DNA of 64,000 nucleotides from Caulochytrium protostelioides (GCA_003615045.1 ML014168.1:44429-108428), one strand, 5' to 3'; shown: positions 1 through 12,889, counted from the stretch's first letter. Translations and numbers: made by a program. Notes: generated from the letters alone by a model not told the origin.

Positions 1-1719
1 CCGCTCGTGCCGTACGTGGTCAGCGGCGCCAACAGTGGCCAAGGGCCGCGACCGGCCGCGGGCATGGTCACGAGCTGGCTGTGGCAGATCTGGCAGCATG
101 TGCTCGCCCTCGCCACGCAGCTGCTGCGCATCCAGCCGCGCAAAGAAACCGTCCAGGTCGTCGTCATGGTCCTCCAAAGCGCGATGCCCCAAATCGAGCA
201 GACGCTGCGGTTCGACGAACACGTCACACTGCTGGATCTGACGGCGACGAAGGGGCTGACGCGCCTCTTGGCCCAGCTGGCGGCAGCCCAGCGCCGCCTC
301 GGCCTGGCCGACGCGGAGCTGGACGAAGCGCTGCTCGTGCACATCGATCACCTCACCCGGTTGCTGCTGCGCCCGATCACCTTCTACCACGTGCACCCGA
401 ACGCGCTGGCGAGCCAGATCCAGGCCATGACGATGGCCGAGCGCCAGGCCGAGGCTGTGGCCCTCCAGGACACCGGCGGCTCCCTCGGCATCCTGCGGAC
501 GCGTGCGGCGATGCTCAACCGCGAGCCGCAGCCGACCAACGCGCTGCATGTCGCCGTCCACCACGCGCTGCTCGCCATCACGGAACACGTGCTCGACTAC
601 GCCGCGACCCGCCTCGACGTCCTCGCGATGCTGCGTGCCCCGCCGGTCTACCTCGTCAACCAGGCCCTCCCGCCGCGCACGGTCGTGCTCGCCTTTGCGC
701 CCACCGTGAGCCAGCATCTCGACGACCAGACCGTCACGCTCGGCTCGCTCCTGCAGCTCCTCCGCTGCCTCATCGAGCGATGGACGCTGCGCACCCTCGA
801 CGATGCCGATGCCGACGCGACTGCGGCCGTCGCCCAGCCATCGGCGCCGCCGTCGGCGCCGCTGTCGTCCGCGCCCGCGTCCGCGCCGATGGGGCCCCGC
901 ACGCCGCTGGGCATCCTGAAGACGGTGCACCGCGCGAACGCCCCCGCCCGCTCGTCACCGCTGGCCCGCGGGCTCACGCCGTCCCGCGAGACCGACGACG
1001 AGACCGACGCGCCGCGGCCCGCCGAGACGCCGCGCAAGCGCGCCGCTAGCGTCGCCGTCGCCACGCCGTCGCGCGTCACGGGGATGGGCACGCCGCTGAC
1101 GGTCCGGCGGGACACGGGCCGCCCCGTGCTCGCGGAGCCGCACCAGCCGGTCCGCCTGCGCGCCGCGGCGCTGCAGCTGTGGTCGCTCGTCGCGGCCCAG
1201 ACGAGCCTCGTCGGGTTCCACCTCGCGCGGCACCCGGCCTACCGCGTGCTCTACCGCCCGGCCGCCGTCGCCGCGCCCGTGGACCCCTCCCCGCGCCTTG
1301 CCGACGCCTACCGGGACGTCGTCGACGACCTCCGCGACGTCTATGCCCGCCTGCTCAGCGTGCTGGCCGCGGGCGACGGCGACCCGCAGCAGACGATGGC
1401 CCGCGCCCTCGCGACCGCCACGGGCTCCCCGCGGCCGTCCGCCGCCGCCGCGCTGTCGCCGTCCTCGGGGCTCGGCCTCGCCGGCGCGCCGACGAGGCCC
1501 GGGGCCGTCCCCCAGACCCCGACGCCCCTCGGCATGCTGCCGCAGACGCCGCAGCGCACGGCCAAGCCCGGCGCCGGCGCCAAGTCGCCGAAGCTCGCCG
1601 CGGGGCATACCTCGCCCGCGCAGCGGCAGCGTGCGAACGACGCCATTGAGCAGGCCTCTGTGCAGGCGATCGATACCTGGCTCGTCCACGCCTTCTATGG
1701 TCTGCTCGACGCCCAGTGA
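1..1719 (+). CDS. Unrecognised helical protein, 3' portion (5' end outside window)
   Basis: The frame is open from the first base of the window, so this is the C-terminal 572 codons of a longer gene. No ATG near position 1 is convincing. The first 260 or so residues are leucine/alanine-rich and predicted mostly helical, as in HEAT/ARM-like scaffolds. From about residue 270 the chain becomes disordered and rich in Ala, Pro, Ser and Thr. It contains repeated TP/SP sites such as RTPLGIL, GTPLTV, TPTPLGML and PQTPQRT, which look like proline-directed kinase sites. The last 30 residues are again helical. I do not recognise the family. A large scaffold nucleoporin (Nup188/Nup192 class) was considered, but no diagnostic motif supports it. 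It converges with the Bsd2-like gene, with 172 bases between the stop codons. Confidence 0.75.
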   Translation, partial: PLVPYVVSGANSGQGPRPAAGMVTSWLWQIWQHVLALATQLLRIQPRKETVQVVVMVLQSAMPQIEQTLRFDEHVTLLDLTATKGLTRLLAQLAAAQRRLGLADAELDEALLVHIDHLTRLLLRPITFYHVHPNALASQIQAMTMAERQAEAVALQDTGGSLGILRTRAAMLNREPQPTNALHVAVHHALLAITEHVLDYAATRLDVLAMLRAPPVYLVNQALPPRTVVLAFAPTVSQHLDDQTVTLGSLLQLLRCLIERWTLRTLDDADADATAAVAQPSAPPSAPLSSAPASAPMGPRTPLGILKTVHRANAPARSSPLARGLTPSRETDDETDAPRPAETPRKRAASVAVATPSRVTGMGTPLTVRRDTGRPVLAEPHQPVRLRAAALQLWSLVAAQTSLVGFHLARHPAYRVLYRPAAVAAPVDPSPRLADAYRDVVDDLRDVYARLLSVLAAGDGDPQQTMARALATATGSPRPSAAAALSPSSGLGLAGAPTRPGAVPQTPTPLGMLPQTPQRTAKPGAGAKSPKLAAGHTSPAQRQRANDAIEQASVQAIDTWLVHAFYGLLDAQ

Positions 1720-1891
1720 TCCGTCGGGATTGAAGGCTGATCTCCCTCGGCCAAGCGCCAACGCTACCCAGCAGGGAGCCATCAGCGCCAAGCAATTCGA
1801 CATCATGCATGACACTCGAGATATAAATTAAGAGCGCCCACTCGCAAATCAAAGAGAAGTAAAAAAAAACCGTCATACATCATTTTACGAT

Positions 1892-3628
1892 TTACACGAC
1901 ATGGTAGACGGTGCTCGTCGCAAGGGTCGTCGGAGCCGTTCCCGTCGTCGCGCCCGTCGCCGCCGTCGCTGCCGTCGTCGTCGTCGTCGCTGTCGCCGAG
2001 TCGCGAGTCGTTTCCGACGAGACCATCATGACAGCCCGCTCAACACGGCGCGCACGGGCCCAGTACTCGATGTGCGCATGGATGAGGATCATGAGCCCCA
2101 CGACGTAGAGAATAATCGAGGTCACGCGCGTCTCGGCACTGATGGTCGTCTCGTCAGCATCGCCGCTATTGCCCGTGGCGGTGCCATCGTCGCCCGGCGC
2201 CGGCGTCGGCGCGCCCGCGGGCGGCGGCACGTTTCCTGGGACATTGTCCCAGTCGTCAAAGCTCTGCGGCTTGCCAATAACCATCCCATACCGCATCAGC
2301 GTGATGCCCATGCCGGCGCGGGCGCCCTGCTTGGCGGCTTGGCTCGTGGCGGCGAGCGAGGTGATCAGGTAGCCAAAGATATCGAACGAGGCCGACATGA
2401 CATAGTTGAGGAAGAAGGTGCCGACCCAGCCAACCGGCATCCCGTCATAGAGCACTGTCGGCTGCCCGTTGAGATCGGTGACGATCGTCGTCGCTTCATA
2501 GAGCTGGAGGAGGTCCGGGTTCATCATGGGCGCGCCACTCGCGCTGCCGCCGGGCGTCGTGGCCATGAGATTGCCATAGACATCATATCGCGGCTCGGCG
2601 AACCCGCCCGGCGCCGCATCGAGCAGCGGCATGCGCGGCTGCGCGCCCTGGTTCAAGGCCTCGTCATACGTCGGCGGGGCGGCGCTGTGGTCCTTCAGCG
2701 AGGCATCGGGCTTGGCGGACATGTTGTTAAACACGCCGTCGCGGGTGCCCATCCGTGTGGGCGTCACGTCGAGACGGCGCAGGCCCATGCCCACGCCGGC
2801 CAGCGACGTATCCGGAAGAGGCCGCCAGCTGGGCGAGGTGGACAGGCCGCGCGACCCGGAGGCGGCGGAGGAACTGGAAAGCCGGGCATTGGGCTGGTGG
2901 TAGCCGACGGCGTCTGATGCCGCCGCATCGGCGTCCGTCTGCGCCTGCACCGTGCGTGGGGTCATGGTGGGCGACGAGGACCGGGTGACCGTGATGGCGG
3001 CCGACGAGGTGCTTTCGAGCAACGGGACCGACGCCGCGGTTCGCATGGCCGCCGCACGGGAGCCCGAGTCCTGCTCATTGTCCGCATCGTCGTCGTCGTC
3101 GTCGTCGTCGCTGTGGCCGTCGTCACGGCGGTCCGTCGACGGCCGCGTGGTTTGCCGCGGGAATCGGTTGGTGGACGCCGGGTCCGGTGTGTAGCCGTGG
3201 AAGTGATCGGACGGGAAGGAGGGCTGGTACACAAACCCGCCCTTTTCGTCGTTGCCGTTGCTGTTGGTTCCTGCGGCGGCCGCCTGCCTCGCTGTCGGTG
3301 AGCGCTGCGGGCTGTTGGACCGGAAGGCGGTGAGGAGGACCTGTAGTGGCGTCAACTCGTCGTCGTCGCTCGCCGTACGGGAACCACCAGCGGCGACCAC
3401 AGGCGCCGGGGTCCGCAGTTCAGGCTGTCGCCTCTGCTGGCCACGTGGGGAAGCAGCCATAGCGTTGCTATGTTCGTCGTCGTCAGCGTCGCTGAAACCG
3501 TCGACACGAGAATTGGACTCAAGGTCACTCATGTGTTCGTGCTCCAAGGTTGACGGGCCGTTGTCGTATGTCGCCGACGCCGCCGTCTGGGCGGCCTGGC
3601 CGACGGTCTGATAAACCGGGTCCGGCAT
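1892..3628 (-). CDS. Bsd2/Ndfip-like PY-motif membrane adaptor (DUF2370)
   Basis: The protein has 578 aa from the ATG at 3628; the frame is open further upstream but only with non-ATG codons. The family recruits HECT ubiquitin ligases of the Nedd4/Rsp5 type to Golgi, endosomal and vacuolar membranes so that cargo such as metal transporters is ubiquitinated. Family signatures seen are DGVFNNMSAKP at about residues 297-307, a PY motif PPTYDEAL at 318-325, and VGWVGTFFLNYVMSASFD at about 398-415 opening the first membrane segment. Next comes AAKQGARAGMGITLMRYG (second segment), and near the C-terminus TSIILYVVGLMILIHAHIEY (third). The N-terminal 290 residues are acidic and disordered with a poly-Asp run encoded by GTC repeats near 3090-3115. 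The tail is Thr/Ala-rich. The family assignment is firm; the cargo is unknown. Confidence 0.88.
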   Translation of the reverse strand: MPDPVYQTVGQAAQTAASATYDNGPSTLEHEHMSDLESNSRVDGFSDADDDEHSNAMAASPRGQQRRQPELRTPAPVVAAGGSRTASDDDELTPLQVLLTAFRSNSPQRSPTARQAAAAGTNSNGNDEKGGFVYQPSFPSDHFHGYTPDPASTNRFPRQTTRPSTDRRDDGHSDDDDDDDDADNEQDSGSRAAAMRTAASVPLLESTSSAAITVTRSSSPTMTPRTVQAQTDADAAASDAVGYHQPNARLSSSSAASGSRGLSTSPSWRPLPDTSLAGVGMGLRRLDVTPTRMGTRDGVFNNMSAKPDASLKDHSAAPPTYDEALNQGAQPRMPLLDAAPGGFAEPRYDVYGNLMATTPGGSASGAPMMNPDLLQLYEATTIVTDLNGQPTVLYDGMPVGWVGTFFLNYVMSASFDIFGYLITSLAATSQAAKQGARAGMGITLMRYGMVIGKPQSFDDWDNVPGNVPPPAGAPTPAPGDDGTATGNSGDADETTISAETRVTSIILYVVGLMILIHAHIEYWARARRVERAVMMVSSETTRDSATATTTTTAATAATGATTGTAPTTLATSTVYHVV

Positions 3629-5254
3629 GGTGACGGTGTTATTCAGACAGGGAGGTGGATGATACCGCTGGGAGTCGGCTGGTAACCACCTTGTCCGATA
3701 CCAGCAGCGGAAGCCGCGTCCGCTTAAACTCGAAAGCCGGTCTGATTTGGTCCAAAAGAATCTGGCGAACAAGCGCTGAAAAGGAAACCCAAAAGAAGGG
3801 ATGGATCAGACGATAGTCCTGTCACACCGCAGCAGGACGATCGATCAGTATACCGAGGGGAGCGGTAAGATGACTGGTGGGAGGGAACGACAAGAGCAGT
3901 CAAAGCGACACGGCACGGGCAAGAGAGGATGTGAACACACCCACGACGGTCCCAAGGACGGTAAGAAAGTGATGTCCTCTTTTTTCTCTCGCCCTCACCG
4001 ATCTCTATTCCGCCGAAATGCGTTTCACACGGCGTCGCTAGACTTGTCCAAGCAAGGGAAGCGTGCTCGACCGTCTTGACGTGTGGGATGTGCTTGAGTG
4101 GAACGGCCAGGAAGACGTGTCAGCGGTGGCGGCGTGCGGTGAGCGGAACCCCCATCGGCCTCAGGATGTTACCTCCCGCAGTGGAGCGATGCAGCGCAAG
4201 AGCGCAGGGCAGCAACGTGCCACTACCCAAGCTGAGCCGTTAAGAGCGTCCGTCCACGCAATGGCCACGTCGCAATGTCGATCGAGCGGGCAAATATGCC
4301 ACTCAGAAAAAAAGGCGCTGATCCTTGCGGCAGGTCGAGTGATCGATCAATCTGGCAGTCAACCAGGCGGCAGCAGCAGCGTCAATTGTCAATCGTCCGC
4401 AGAAGGGTGAATGGTATGAAGTCGGATCAGGTCGGGGTCGGCAGGGTGTTCGAGGTGATCGACGTTAATGGAACAACAAACGGCCGCCGTCGCCGGTGCT
4501 CAAACGAGAGGGACTCCCCGGGGTCACGCCACGTTGACGACACCCCAACAACGTGAGGTCACCCCTGAAGAGCGGCGGTTAAAACCTCTGGCGAGCTCAT
4601 CGGCGATAGTCGCGGCGATAGTCGCGAAGCACGAAGCATGGCTTCTCGGCAGGATGGAGGGTATGTGCGGCTGCGTGCAGGACGATCGATCACGGGGCCG
4701 CGGTCCACGTCGACGACACGGCTGCGGCCGGCCGGCCCCGCTCTGTGGGCGCCCACCGAGGCGGCGCCTGGCCTGGCTGCCGCCGTGAGGCGCCACAAAA
4801 GGGCGGCGGCCGCCTGCCGCACGGCGGTCGTGTGGCTCAGCACGACACGGAGCACGGCCGCCTTCCGCGCGCGCCCCGGCCGGAGCCGCCGCGCGGCCGT
4901 TGTGCGTGAGGGATGGTTACGGCCCGACGCGGTCGGATGACCTCTTGCCGGGACCCGCCATGCCCGGGGCTTCTCGGCCCTCACCGAGGGCTTCCACACC
5001 GCTCTCGCGCTCCCACACTCCGACGCTCCCACGCTCCCACGCTCTCGCGCGCGCGCGCGCGGTTCACCCGTTCCGGTCGTCGGCCGTGTCCGTGGTGAAT
5101 GCGCGATGGCGCGACAGGCGCCAGGGCCGATCCCCCCAGGGGCCCCCCGATACGGCGGCTCCCCCGTGGCTGCGCCACGATCGGCCGCGCCGCATGGCTG
5201 CGCCACGTGCCTCAAGGACGACCACTGGATCCGACAACGCATGTTAACACCGCC
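3629..5254 (-). other. Intergenic region between PI4K and the Bsd2-like gene
   Basis: These 1.6 kb lie between two genes read on the minus strand, so they hold the 3' flank of the kinase gene and the 5' flank of the Bsd2-like gene. No reading frame here has a recognisable motif; those in 4559-5242 are Arg/Ala/Pro-rich as expected of random GC-rich DNA. Simple sequence occurs at about 5000-5061 (CTCCCACG-like units followed by alternating CG). Confidence 0.6.
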
Positions 5255-6091
5255 TCACGCATAGGGGATCCCGTTGGTCAGGTGCTGGAATCGGTCGTAG
5301 AAGACGGAGCGCGTGTTCTCGTGGGACTGGCGGATGCACGCGACCATGTGCTCGGCGGCTTGACGCTCGGTCTTGTGCAGCACAAAGCGGTCCCGCAGCG
5401 CCCGCACGGTCGCCTCGCCCCGGAAGCACGGCAGCCCCGAGTCCTGCATCATGCGCACCATGTCAATGATCTCGTCGGCGTAGTTGCGCGCCGTCAGGAA
5501 CGCCTTGATCAGCAGATGCATGAACAGCCGGTACGACGGCGCCTGCACGTGGCCGCCAAGCACGTCGACCATCTCGGCGGTGAGCTTGAACGGCGCCGGC
5601 TCGAGGATGCCGCCGCCCGGCGCGATGCCGAGCATGAACCCAAAGTCGATGTGGACAATGTGGCCGTCCTCGTCGAACATGATGTTGCCGTTGTGCCGGT
5701 CCTTGATCTGCAGCAGGTACAGCACGAGCGACGACGCCGCGAGCGACCGCACCAGGTTGTGCTGCGCGCGCTTGTACGCCACCGAGTTCTCGGGGCCGAA
5801 CTGCGCGCGGTACCACGCGTGCAGACCGTTCACGCGCTCACGGCCCATGATGTCGCGGGAGATCGACCGCGGCACGACCTCTAGCACGCCGCACCCGGGC
5901 CCCGTCGGCACCATCCGGTACGGGAACAGATACAGATTCAGCTGAGCGCGCTGGAAGATGCTTTTGAAAATCGCGATCAACTGCAGGCACAGCAGATCCT
6001 GGCGACAGTCGTCGCCGACCTTGAAGATGACCGACATCCAGCGGTGCTGCGCCGCGTCCTTCTTGTCGTGGTCCTCGGCGCCGTGCTGTTG

Positions 6092-6128
<37 letters not shown>

Positions 6129-9100
6129 GACGCCACGGCGACGGCGCCCGTGCCGGCCGCGAAGCCAGTGACCGACGCGCTCGAGACAGTGTTGCCGCCG
6201 CCCAGCCTGCCGGCGTCTGAGCGGCCGTCGCGCTCAGGCGGGCCGCCGCCGCCACCGCCGCCGCCACCACCGCCGTTGCTCATGGCCTGGTGGCGCTGCA
6301 GATGCGCCGGGAACACGACGGTGCCGCGCCGGTGCATCGCCGTGAGGAGCCCGTCGGTGCGCGGCGTGATGCCGCGCGAGCTCGCGTCGAACGCCATGTT
6401 CGACGTCGAGGCCGCCAGGCTCGGCGTGGGGGCGCCCGCCGACGCGGCGCCGGCGGCGCCGGGGGTCGTGAGCCCGCCCGCCGCCGACGCGCCCGCCGCC
6501 GCCGCCGCGAGACCGCCGTGGGAGCGGCCGCCCGGCGAGGTGCCCGGCCGCAGGCCATGGCTGCCGAGGTACAGCGAGCCGGACGGGGCGGCGAGCGAGA
6601 GCGTCGGCGTCGTGGCGGGCGGCATCAGCCCCGGCGAGACCGGGAGTCCCGTGGGCAGCGGCATCGCGAGTGGCATCGCGAGCGGCAGCGCGAGCGCGCC
6701 GTACGCGGGGCCAGTGGTGCCGCTCAGGCCGCTGAGCAGCGAGCCGGCCGTCGTGCCGGGCCGCTCCGAGCCGGGCGAACCGGGGCCGTACAGGGCGTCG
6801 TAGGGCCCGGCCGGGGCCCGCGAGCGTGGTGTCGTCGGCGGCTGGCCGGAAGTTGTGGAGGTCGGGACGCGCGGCAGGGTCCCGACAGGCGCCGGCACGC
6901 CGGTCGGCAGTCCCGGCGACGACGCCACGTCGTACAGGCGCGACAGCGTGTGGGTCTCCTCGGCGCCGCGGGGCACCTGGTGGTCGCCCGCGGGCTCGCG
7001 CTGGACCAGCAGCTTCGGGTCCACGGCCTCAGGCGGCGCTTCGATGGGCTTGGGCGCGGTCGTGGCGCGGCTTTTCAGGTCGTCGTTGTGGATGACCTTG
7101 AAGGTCGCCATATACGGTGCTTTGGCGTGCGACTGCAGGGGGCGGCCCGAGGTGTAGTCAATGTCGAGCACGATGCCCTCGGGGTTGGTTGGCAGGTAGA
7201 CGCCGACCTCGACCTTGATTTTGGCCATTTCCTCATCAATTTTCTTTTTCTTTTCGGGCTTGGACCCGCCTGACCGGACAAGCGGCATCAGCGAGCCCGA
7301 GATGCTCGTGATCTTGTGGAAGAATTCGAACTCGCGCTCATAGAAATCCTTGTCCGACCCCGAGAGGCCGTTCACGATGCGGTCCACAATCGCGTCGAGA
7401 CGCGGCTTAAGGCTGTCAGGCTCGGTGGCTTGGCCATCCTTGTTGAAGAGGAACATGTTGGCCTTCATGTTCCAGATGATCGTATGCGCAAAGAGCTGCG
7501 AGATCTTGGCCGCGAACAGCAGGTAATGCTGCACATAGCCGAGGTGGTCGTACCGGAGCGCCTGGACGAGCTGCGGGATGTAGAAAAAGACAATGTCCAC
7601 GTCGTAGGCCTCGAGCACGCGCACCGCATACTGCAGCGTCCAGGGCTCGGTCTGGTGGTGGCCCGACAGCAGCGTGACGGCGGTAGGCGGCGGCAGGGGC
7701 GCCCAGTACATGACAAAGCGGGCGTCCAAAGGTGCCAGCTTGTGCATTGTGGCGGAAGTCACCGCGGACGGCTTCAGCAGACACTTGAGAGCGAGCGGGA
7801 TCTTGAGGAACCGCGCCGGCCGCGCGACGACGAACTGCTCGATCTCGGGGCGCAGCAGCTTGTGGGCATACCGGAAGCGCTCGAGCAGATACACGGCGAG
7901 GTGCGGATGCACCTGGTTGGCAACAGCGACGATGCGGCGCCAGCGCAGGCGGTCCCAGACGGGCGGCGAGGTCGCGATTTCGACGGGGTCGTGTCCCTTG
8001 CGCGACCCCTCCGCGAGCGGCGTGAGGATCGAAGGCCCGACGCTGGCGGAAGGCCCGCCGCCGTTCGTGCCGGACCCCGCCGCGCCGAGCTGAACCTTGC
8101 CGTCGACGGGCGAGTTCCAGTTGACGAGCCGATCGATCTCGTTCTCGAGCAGCACGACCAGCAGCTGGATCACGTGCGGCATGGCGCTCTTGACGCCGGG
8201 CCAGCAGATGCTCGCGGTATCGAACCCCGTGGTGGTCCATGATGGCAAGCGGGCTGCGCCACGACGGCCCGCCGGGGCAGCGTGCGCCGCTGCTGCCGTG
8301 GTCGGTGCCGTGCTCGCGGTCGTTCCGGCCGTCGCTGCCACGGGGGTGGAAGCCGAAGAAGAAGCAGCAGCTGAAGTCGAAGCCGAAGCCGAAGCCGACG
8401 CGGGGAACATGGTGTTGGGCGCTGCATACCGCTGCAGCTCCTCCAGGACCTGCGCCAAGAGCGCAATCTCGTTGGAGGTGGCGAGCCCCCACTCGGGGCG
8501 GCGGGCAAACCACTCGAGGGCCAGGTCGAGGGCCATGTGCCACGCGGTCAGGGTATCGTTGCGGTCGGCGTTCAGCCGCGGCTCCAGGTCGTCGAGCGCG
8601 CGCAGCGCCTCCGCGACGCGGATGCCCAGCAGGACCAGCATGAACCGGGCCTCGCGGCTCGCGGCGGACTGCCGCCACTGCGTGACGTGCACGCAGGTCA
8701 CGTGGAGCAGCTTCTGGTAGAGCCGCACGTGCTCGCGGCCATACAACTGCCCGGTCTTGAACTGCTGCAGCAGGAAGCGCAGCCAAATGAGGTGCCCGAA
8801 GCTCGGGTCCTTGTCGCGCGTCGGCTTCTCGCTCGGGCGGTACGTCATCAGCTCGTGGAAGGGGTCCTCAGACGCGAGGGCCTCACGGTTGTTCCACGCG
8901 CCGTTGGCGTTCTTGATCGTCAGCTCCCACGCGTACACGAGGTCCGCAAGGATGCGCAGCGACACGGCCGGGCGCGACGTCATGATCCAGCCCCAGACCG
9001 AGACCGCGAGCTCCATCGTGACCGGGTCGAAGCGCGACAGCGGCACCCAGCAGATCAGGTGCAGCAGCTCTTCGCGGGTCTCGTGGCTGAGCAGCGCGGC

Positions 9101-12100
9101 CGCCGCTGCGCGGTACAAGCACGCGCTGAGACGCGTCGTATACCGGTTCTGGTCCGTCGATAGCAGCTCGCGCAGGTCGTGCGAGATGCGATGGTAGATC
9201 ATGGCCTCGCCGTCACCCGGATGCAGGTCGTTGGCGGCGTCGAGCATGCCCTTTACCTCGCCAAAGAAGTGGCCGGTCTTGGTGATCGTCCGCACAATGA
9301 TCTGGGCGATCTCCTCGCGCGCGCACACGGTCGCCATGAGCGTCATGAAGTCCGAGTGCGGCTCGACCGTTAGCTCCGGGTACCGGATGTGGATCTGCCA
9401 CAGATAGCCCTGCAGCACCGAGCTCGTCTCGGTCGACGACAGGTCGTACGCCATCGAGACCCACTGCGTCACAATCTTGAGGTAGTCGCGCGACGCCTCC
9501 AGCGCGTCACGCTCGTCGACGAACTGGAAGTCCGGAAAGTCCATCTCCTTCAGCGCCGAGTCCTGGCGGTCGCGCAGGTGCTGCGCCGGGTCCAGGTACT
9601 GCAGCAGATCCATGAGCGGGTAGACGACGTCGCGCTCCCACAGCACGCGCGGGAACCGCTTGACAATGACCCAGATCTGGTCCGTGCTGAACTGTCGCAC
9701 CCGGACGAGGCGATGCGCCGCGTACGCCAGCAGCTGCCGCAGAAAGAGCGCCAGCGTCGTGCCGCTGTTCCATGCGTTCGCCACCATTGCGACGTCGCCG
9801 TGCGGATGGCCGCCACGGCTGCCGCTGCCGCTGCCGCTGCCGCCGGGGCCGGGGCCGTGACTGCTGCCATGGCCGCCACTGCCGCCGCCGAGAGCGGTGC
9901 TGTGGTGCGCGGACGACGGAGGCAGCTCGCGAAGCACGCGGCGGCGGCGGCGCTTGGCATTGAGCGGGCTGCGCAGGATGGTCGCTTGGCGGACTCGGAT
10001 CGCCGACGGCGTTGTGGCGGGCTGGCCATCGCCGCGCTGGCCGCTCTTCGGACGGCCCGCGGGGGCGCGAAACATGGGCCGCATGGTCGCCTTCATGTGA
10101 AGAAAGCTCTGGCGCATCTCGAGCGCAAAGTCCGAGTGGCCCGACTTCTGGCCGACGGCGGGCGGCGCCGTGGCGGAGGCGGTCGCCGAGGAGGAGACAA
10201 CGCGCAGGTAGCGGCTGATCATACCACGGGTCATGTGCTGGAGATACTTCCACAGCAGGTGGTCGTAGAGGCGATCGTCGGCGAGATACGCCATGAACGT
10301 GTCGGGCGAGGCCGACAGCCGGAGGTTCTCGACCTGGTAGATGGCGAGCAGATACACGCACTGTTCGGCGGACAGCGGCTTGAGGTCGACCGCGGGGCCG
10401 AGGTCCGAGAAGGCCTGGGAGAGGTGGTGGCGTACGCGTCGTAGCGTCTCGTCCGAGAAGCGGCCGCTGAGCACGGAGCCGGCGAGGTCGGCGTCGAACG
10501 AAGGATGTGCGGGCGAGAGCAGCAAGCACGGCGTGATGGCCGCGATCGCGCGCAGCGGCTTGAGCCAGTCGGCCGACTCGGACCGCACCAGGTACAGGAC
10601 GCTCAGGAACCAGAAGTTCTGGAACAGCATGATAATGGCGTCCGAGACCACCGGGATCTCGGGGTAACCGCCATGGGGCGCGCCGGGCGCTTCGTCGGCC
10701 TCCGCCGTGTCGGGCGGCGAGGCCATAAAGAACACATTCACCGCAAGATCCGAGTCGCTGCTGCGCTCCTTGGCGGTCACCTGCAGCGCAATAATCTCCA
10801 GAATCTCGACGATCTGGTAGAGTTCCTTTCGCGCGTCGGGCGACTGGATGGACGACGACGACTTGGCGTGGTTGGACGCCGACGTCGGAGTCGACCCCGG
10901 ATTCGGGAGGAGGGTGGACCGCATCTCGGGATCGGAGGCGCTCAGGCTGCTGGTCTGGGAGAGGATCGTGCTCTTTTCGAGGAACAGCGTCAGCAGCTTC
11001 TCGACAAAGAGGCGGCTGAAGCGGTCCTGCTGGAAGCGGCCGCGGGCGAGGTGGTGGAAAACCTTGATGACGTGGGCGAAACTCTGCTTCGAGAGATCCA
11101 TGATCGAATCGAGGACGGCGGTATAGGTGACGAACCCGCACGTCGTCGCAATGTCCGCGAGCGCGTCGATGACCATGTCCATGGCGCCCTGCTTGGTCTG
11201 GTCCTGCAGCCAGCGGCACAGCGTCGGCAGCGCCACCGTCAGCACTTCCTTGGGCCGCAGGCGCACCGAGAGCGACGCAATGAGGGCCACGCAGTTGCCC
11301 ACGATAACGCTGTACTGAACGGGGTTGAGCTGCGTCACGTTCGCTTTCGACTGCAGGCCATGTACGTGATTGATGAGGTTGAAGAGGACCCGCTCGCACT
11401 GCGGCGGGGCCGTGAGGAGGTGCGTGACCATGCGCACGCATGTCGCGCGCAGCAGCGGCAGCGACCCGTGCTCCGCCTCGGTGGCGTACATCACGCACAG
11501 AGTCGCGTTCGACGTGAGGTATTGGATCAGGTAGTCCGCCGTCCGCTGCGGATGCGTTGCGGCGCCGAGCAGACTCAGCCCCTCGAGCGCGGTCGTGAGG
11601 AGGAGCACTTGCTCGGTGCTGGTGACGGGGCCGCAACGGAAGTTGGGCGTCTTCATGCGCACGATCTGCCGCAAATGCTGCTCGGCGGCGTCGGTATCCT
11701 TGAGCGTGTACGCGAGCAGCGTCTGCGTCTGGATGATGAGCTCCAACACGTGGCGCAGCGTCTCGGTCGCCTCGGGCGACGGCGTGATGCCGTACCCCGT
11801 CTGCAGCATCGCCTGCACGCTGCTCGTCGTATCGGCCTCCGCTGCCGCCGTCGCTGCGGCCCTGGGCTCGGTGCCCCGCGCGGCGGGTGCCACGGGCGGC
11901 CGGCTTGCGGCGCCGCCAATCAGCACGCCCAGACTGTGGATGACGATCGGGCTCGTAAAAATGGTCGAGAGCTCGTGGAGGGCATCGAGCGGCAGCCCCG
12001 ACGCCGTCCACGCCGCATCGGTCAAGCCGTACGCGTCGTCGTGCGGATGGAACGGCCGCATCACGAGCCGCTGCCACGTGTGGCGGCACAGGTGGTCGAC

Positions 12101-12889
12101 GCGGTGGACGGCGTTCGCCATCAGCTGGTAGTCGTCGCCGTAGAAATCCATCGCGGACGCATCCGACGGCGGGTGCCCCACGCCGCCCATACGCGAGCCG
12201 CCGCCGCCGCCGCCGCCGCCTGTTGCCGCGGCAGCCATGGCAGGATGAGGCGCGGCGCGGCGCGGCGCGAACGCGGGCTCGGAGCCCCACGGCCCTTCGA
12301 CGGGCGAGCCGTCCTCGGGGTCGGGCTCGGCATCGCTGCCGACGGAGGAATCGACGTCCGAGATCGACGAGAGCAGGTCGGAGGTCTCGGAGTGGGCGTC
12401 GCTGTCGCCGGCGAACGGCACGCGCGGCAGATGCAGCGCGGCGAGGAAGTGCACCAGGAAGGAGAGCGTGGTGGTGAGGAACGTCACGTAGACAGAGCGG
12501 CCGTCGTGCGAGCTGCGAGCGGAGCCCAGGTAGGACGCGCCGCCGCTCGCGGCCGAGTACCGCGAGACGTCCGGGTCGGTGGCCCGCGCGCCCCTGTAGA
12601 GGCCCGCGGGGCCCTGCGGAGAATGAGGCGCGCCGCCGCCGAGCCCGCCGCCGCCGACCGACGACGTCGATGCGCCCAGGGGGCCTCCTGGATTCAAGCT
12701 GCTCAGACGCCACGAGGGCAGCTCCGAGAGCAGGCTGTGGTAGACGACCACCATGTCGTGGAGGTGGCGCACGTGGAGGTACTTGGAGCTCGTGGCCATC
12801 GCCTGCCAGATGCCGAGCATCACGTCGAGCAGGCGCGGGTGGTCGAGGCCCAGCGCGATAAGGATCGAGTTGTCGGCAAAGGAGGACAT

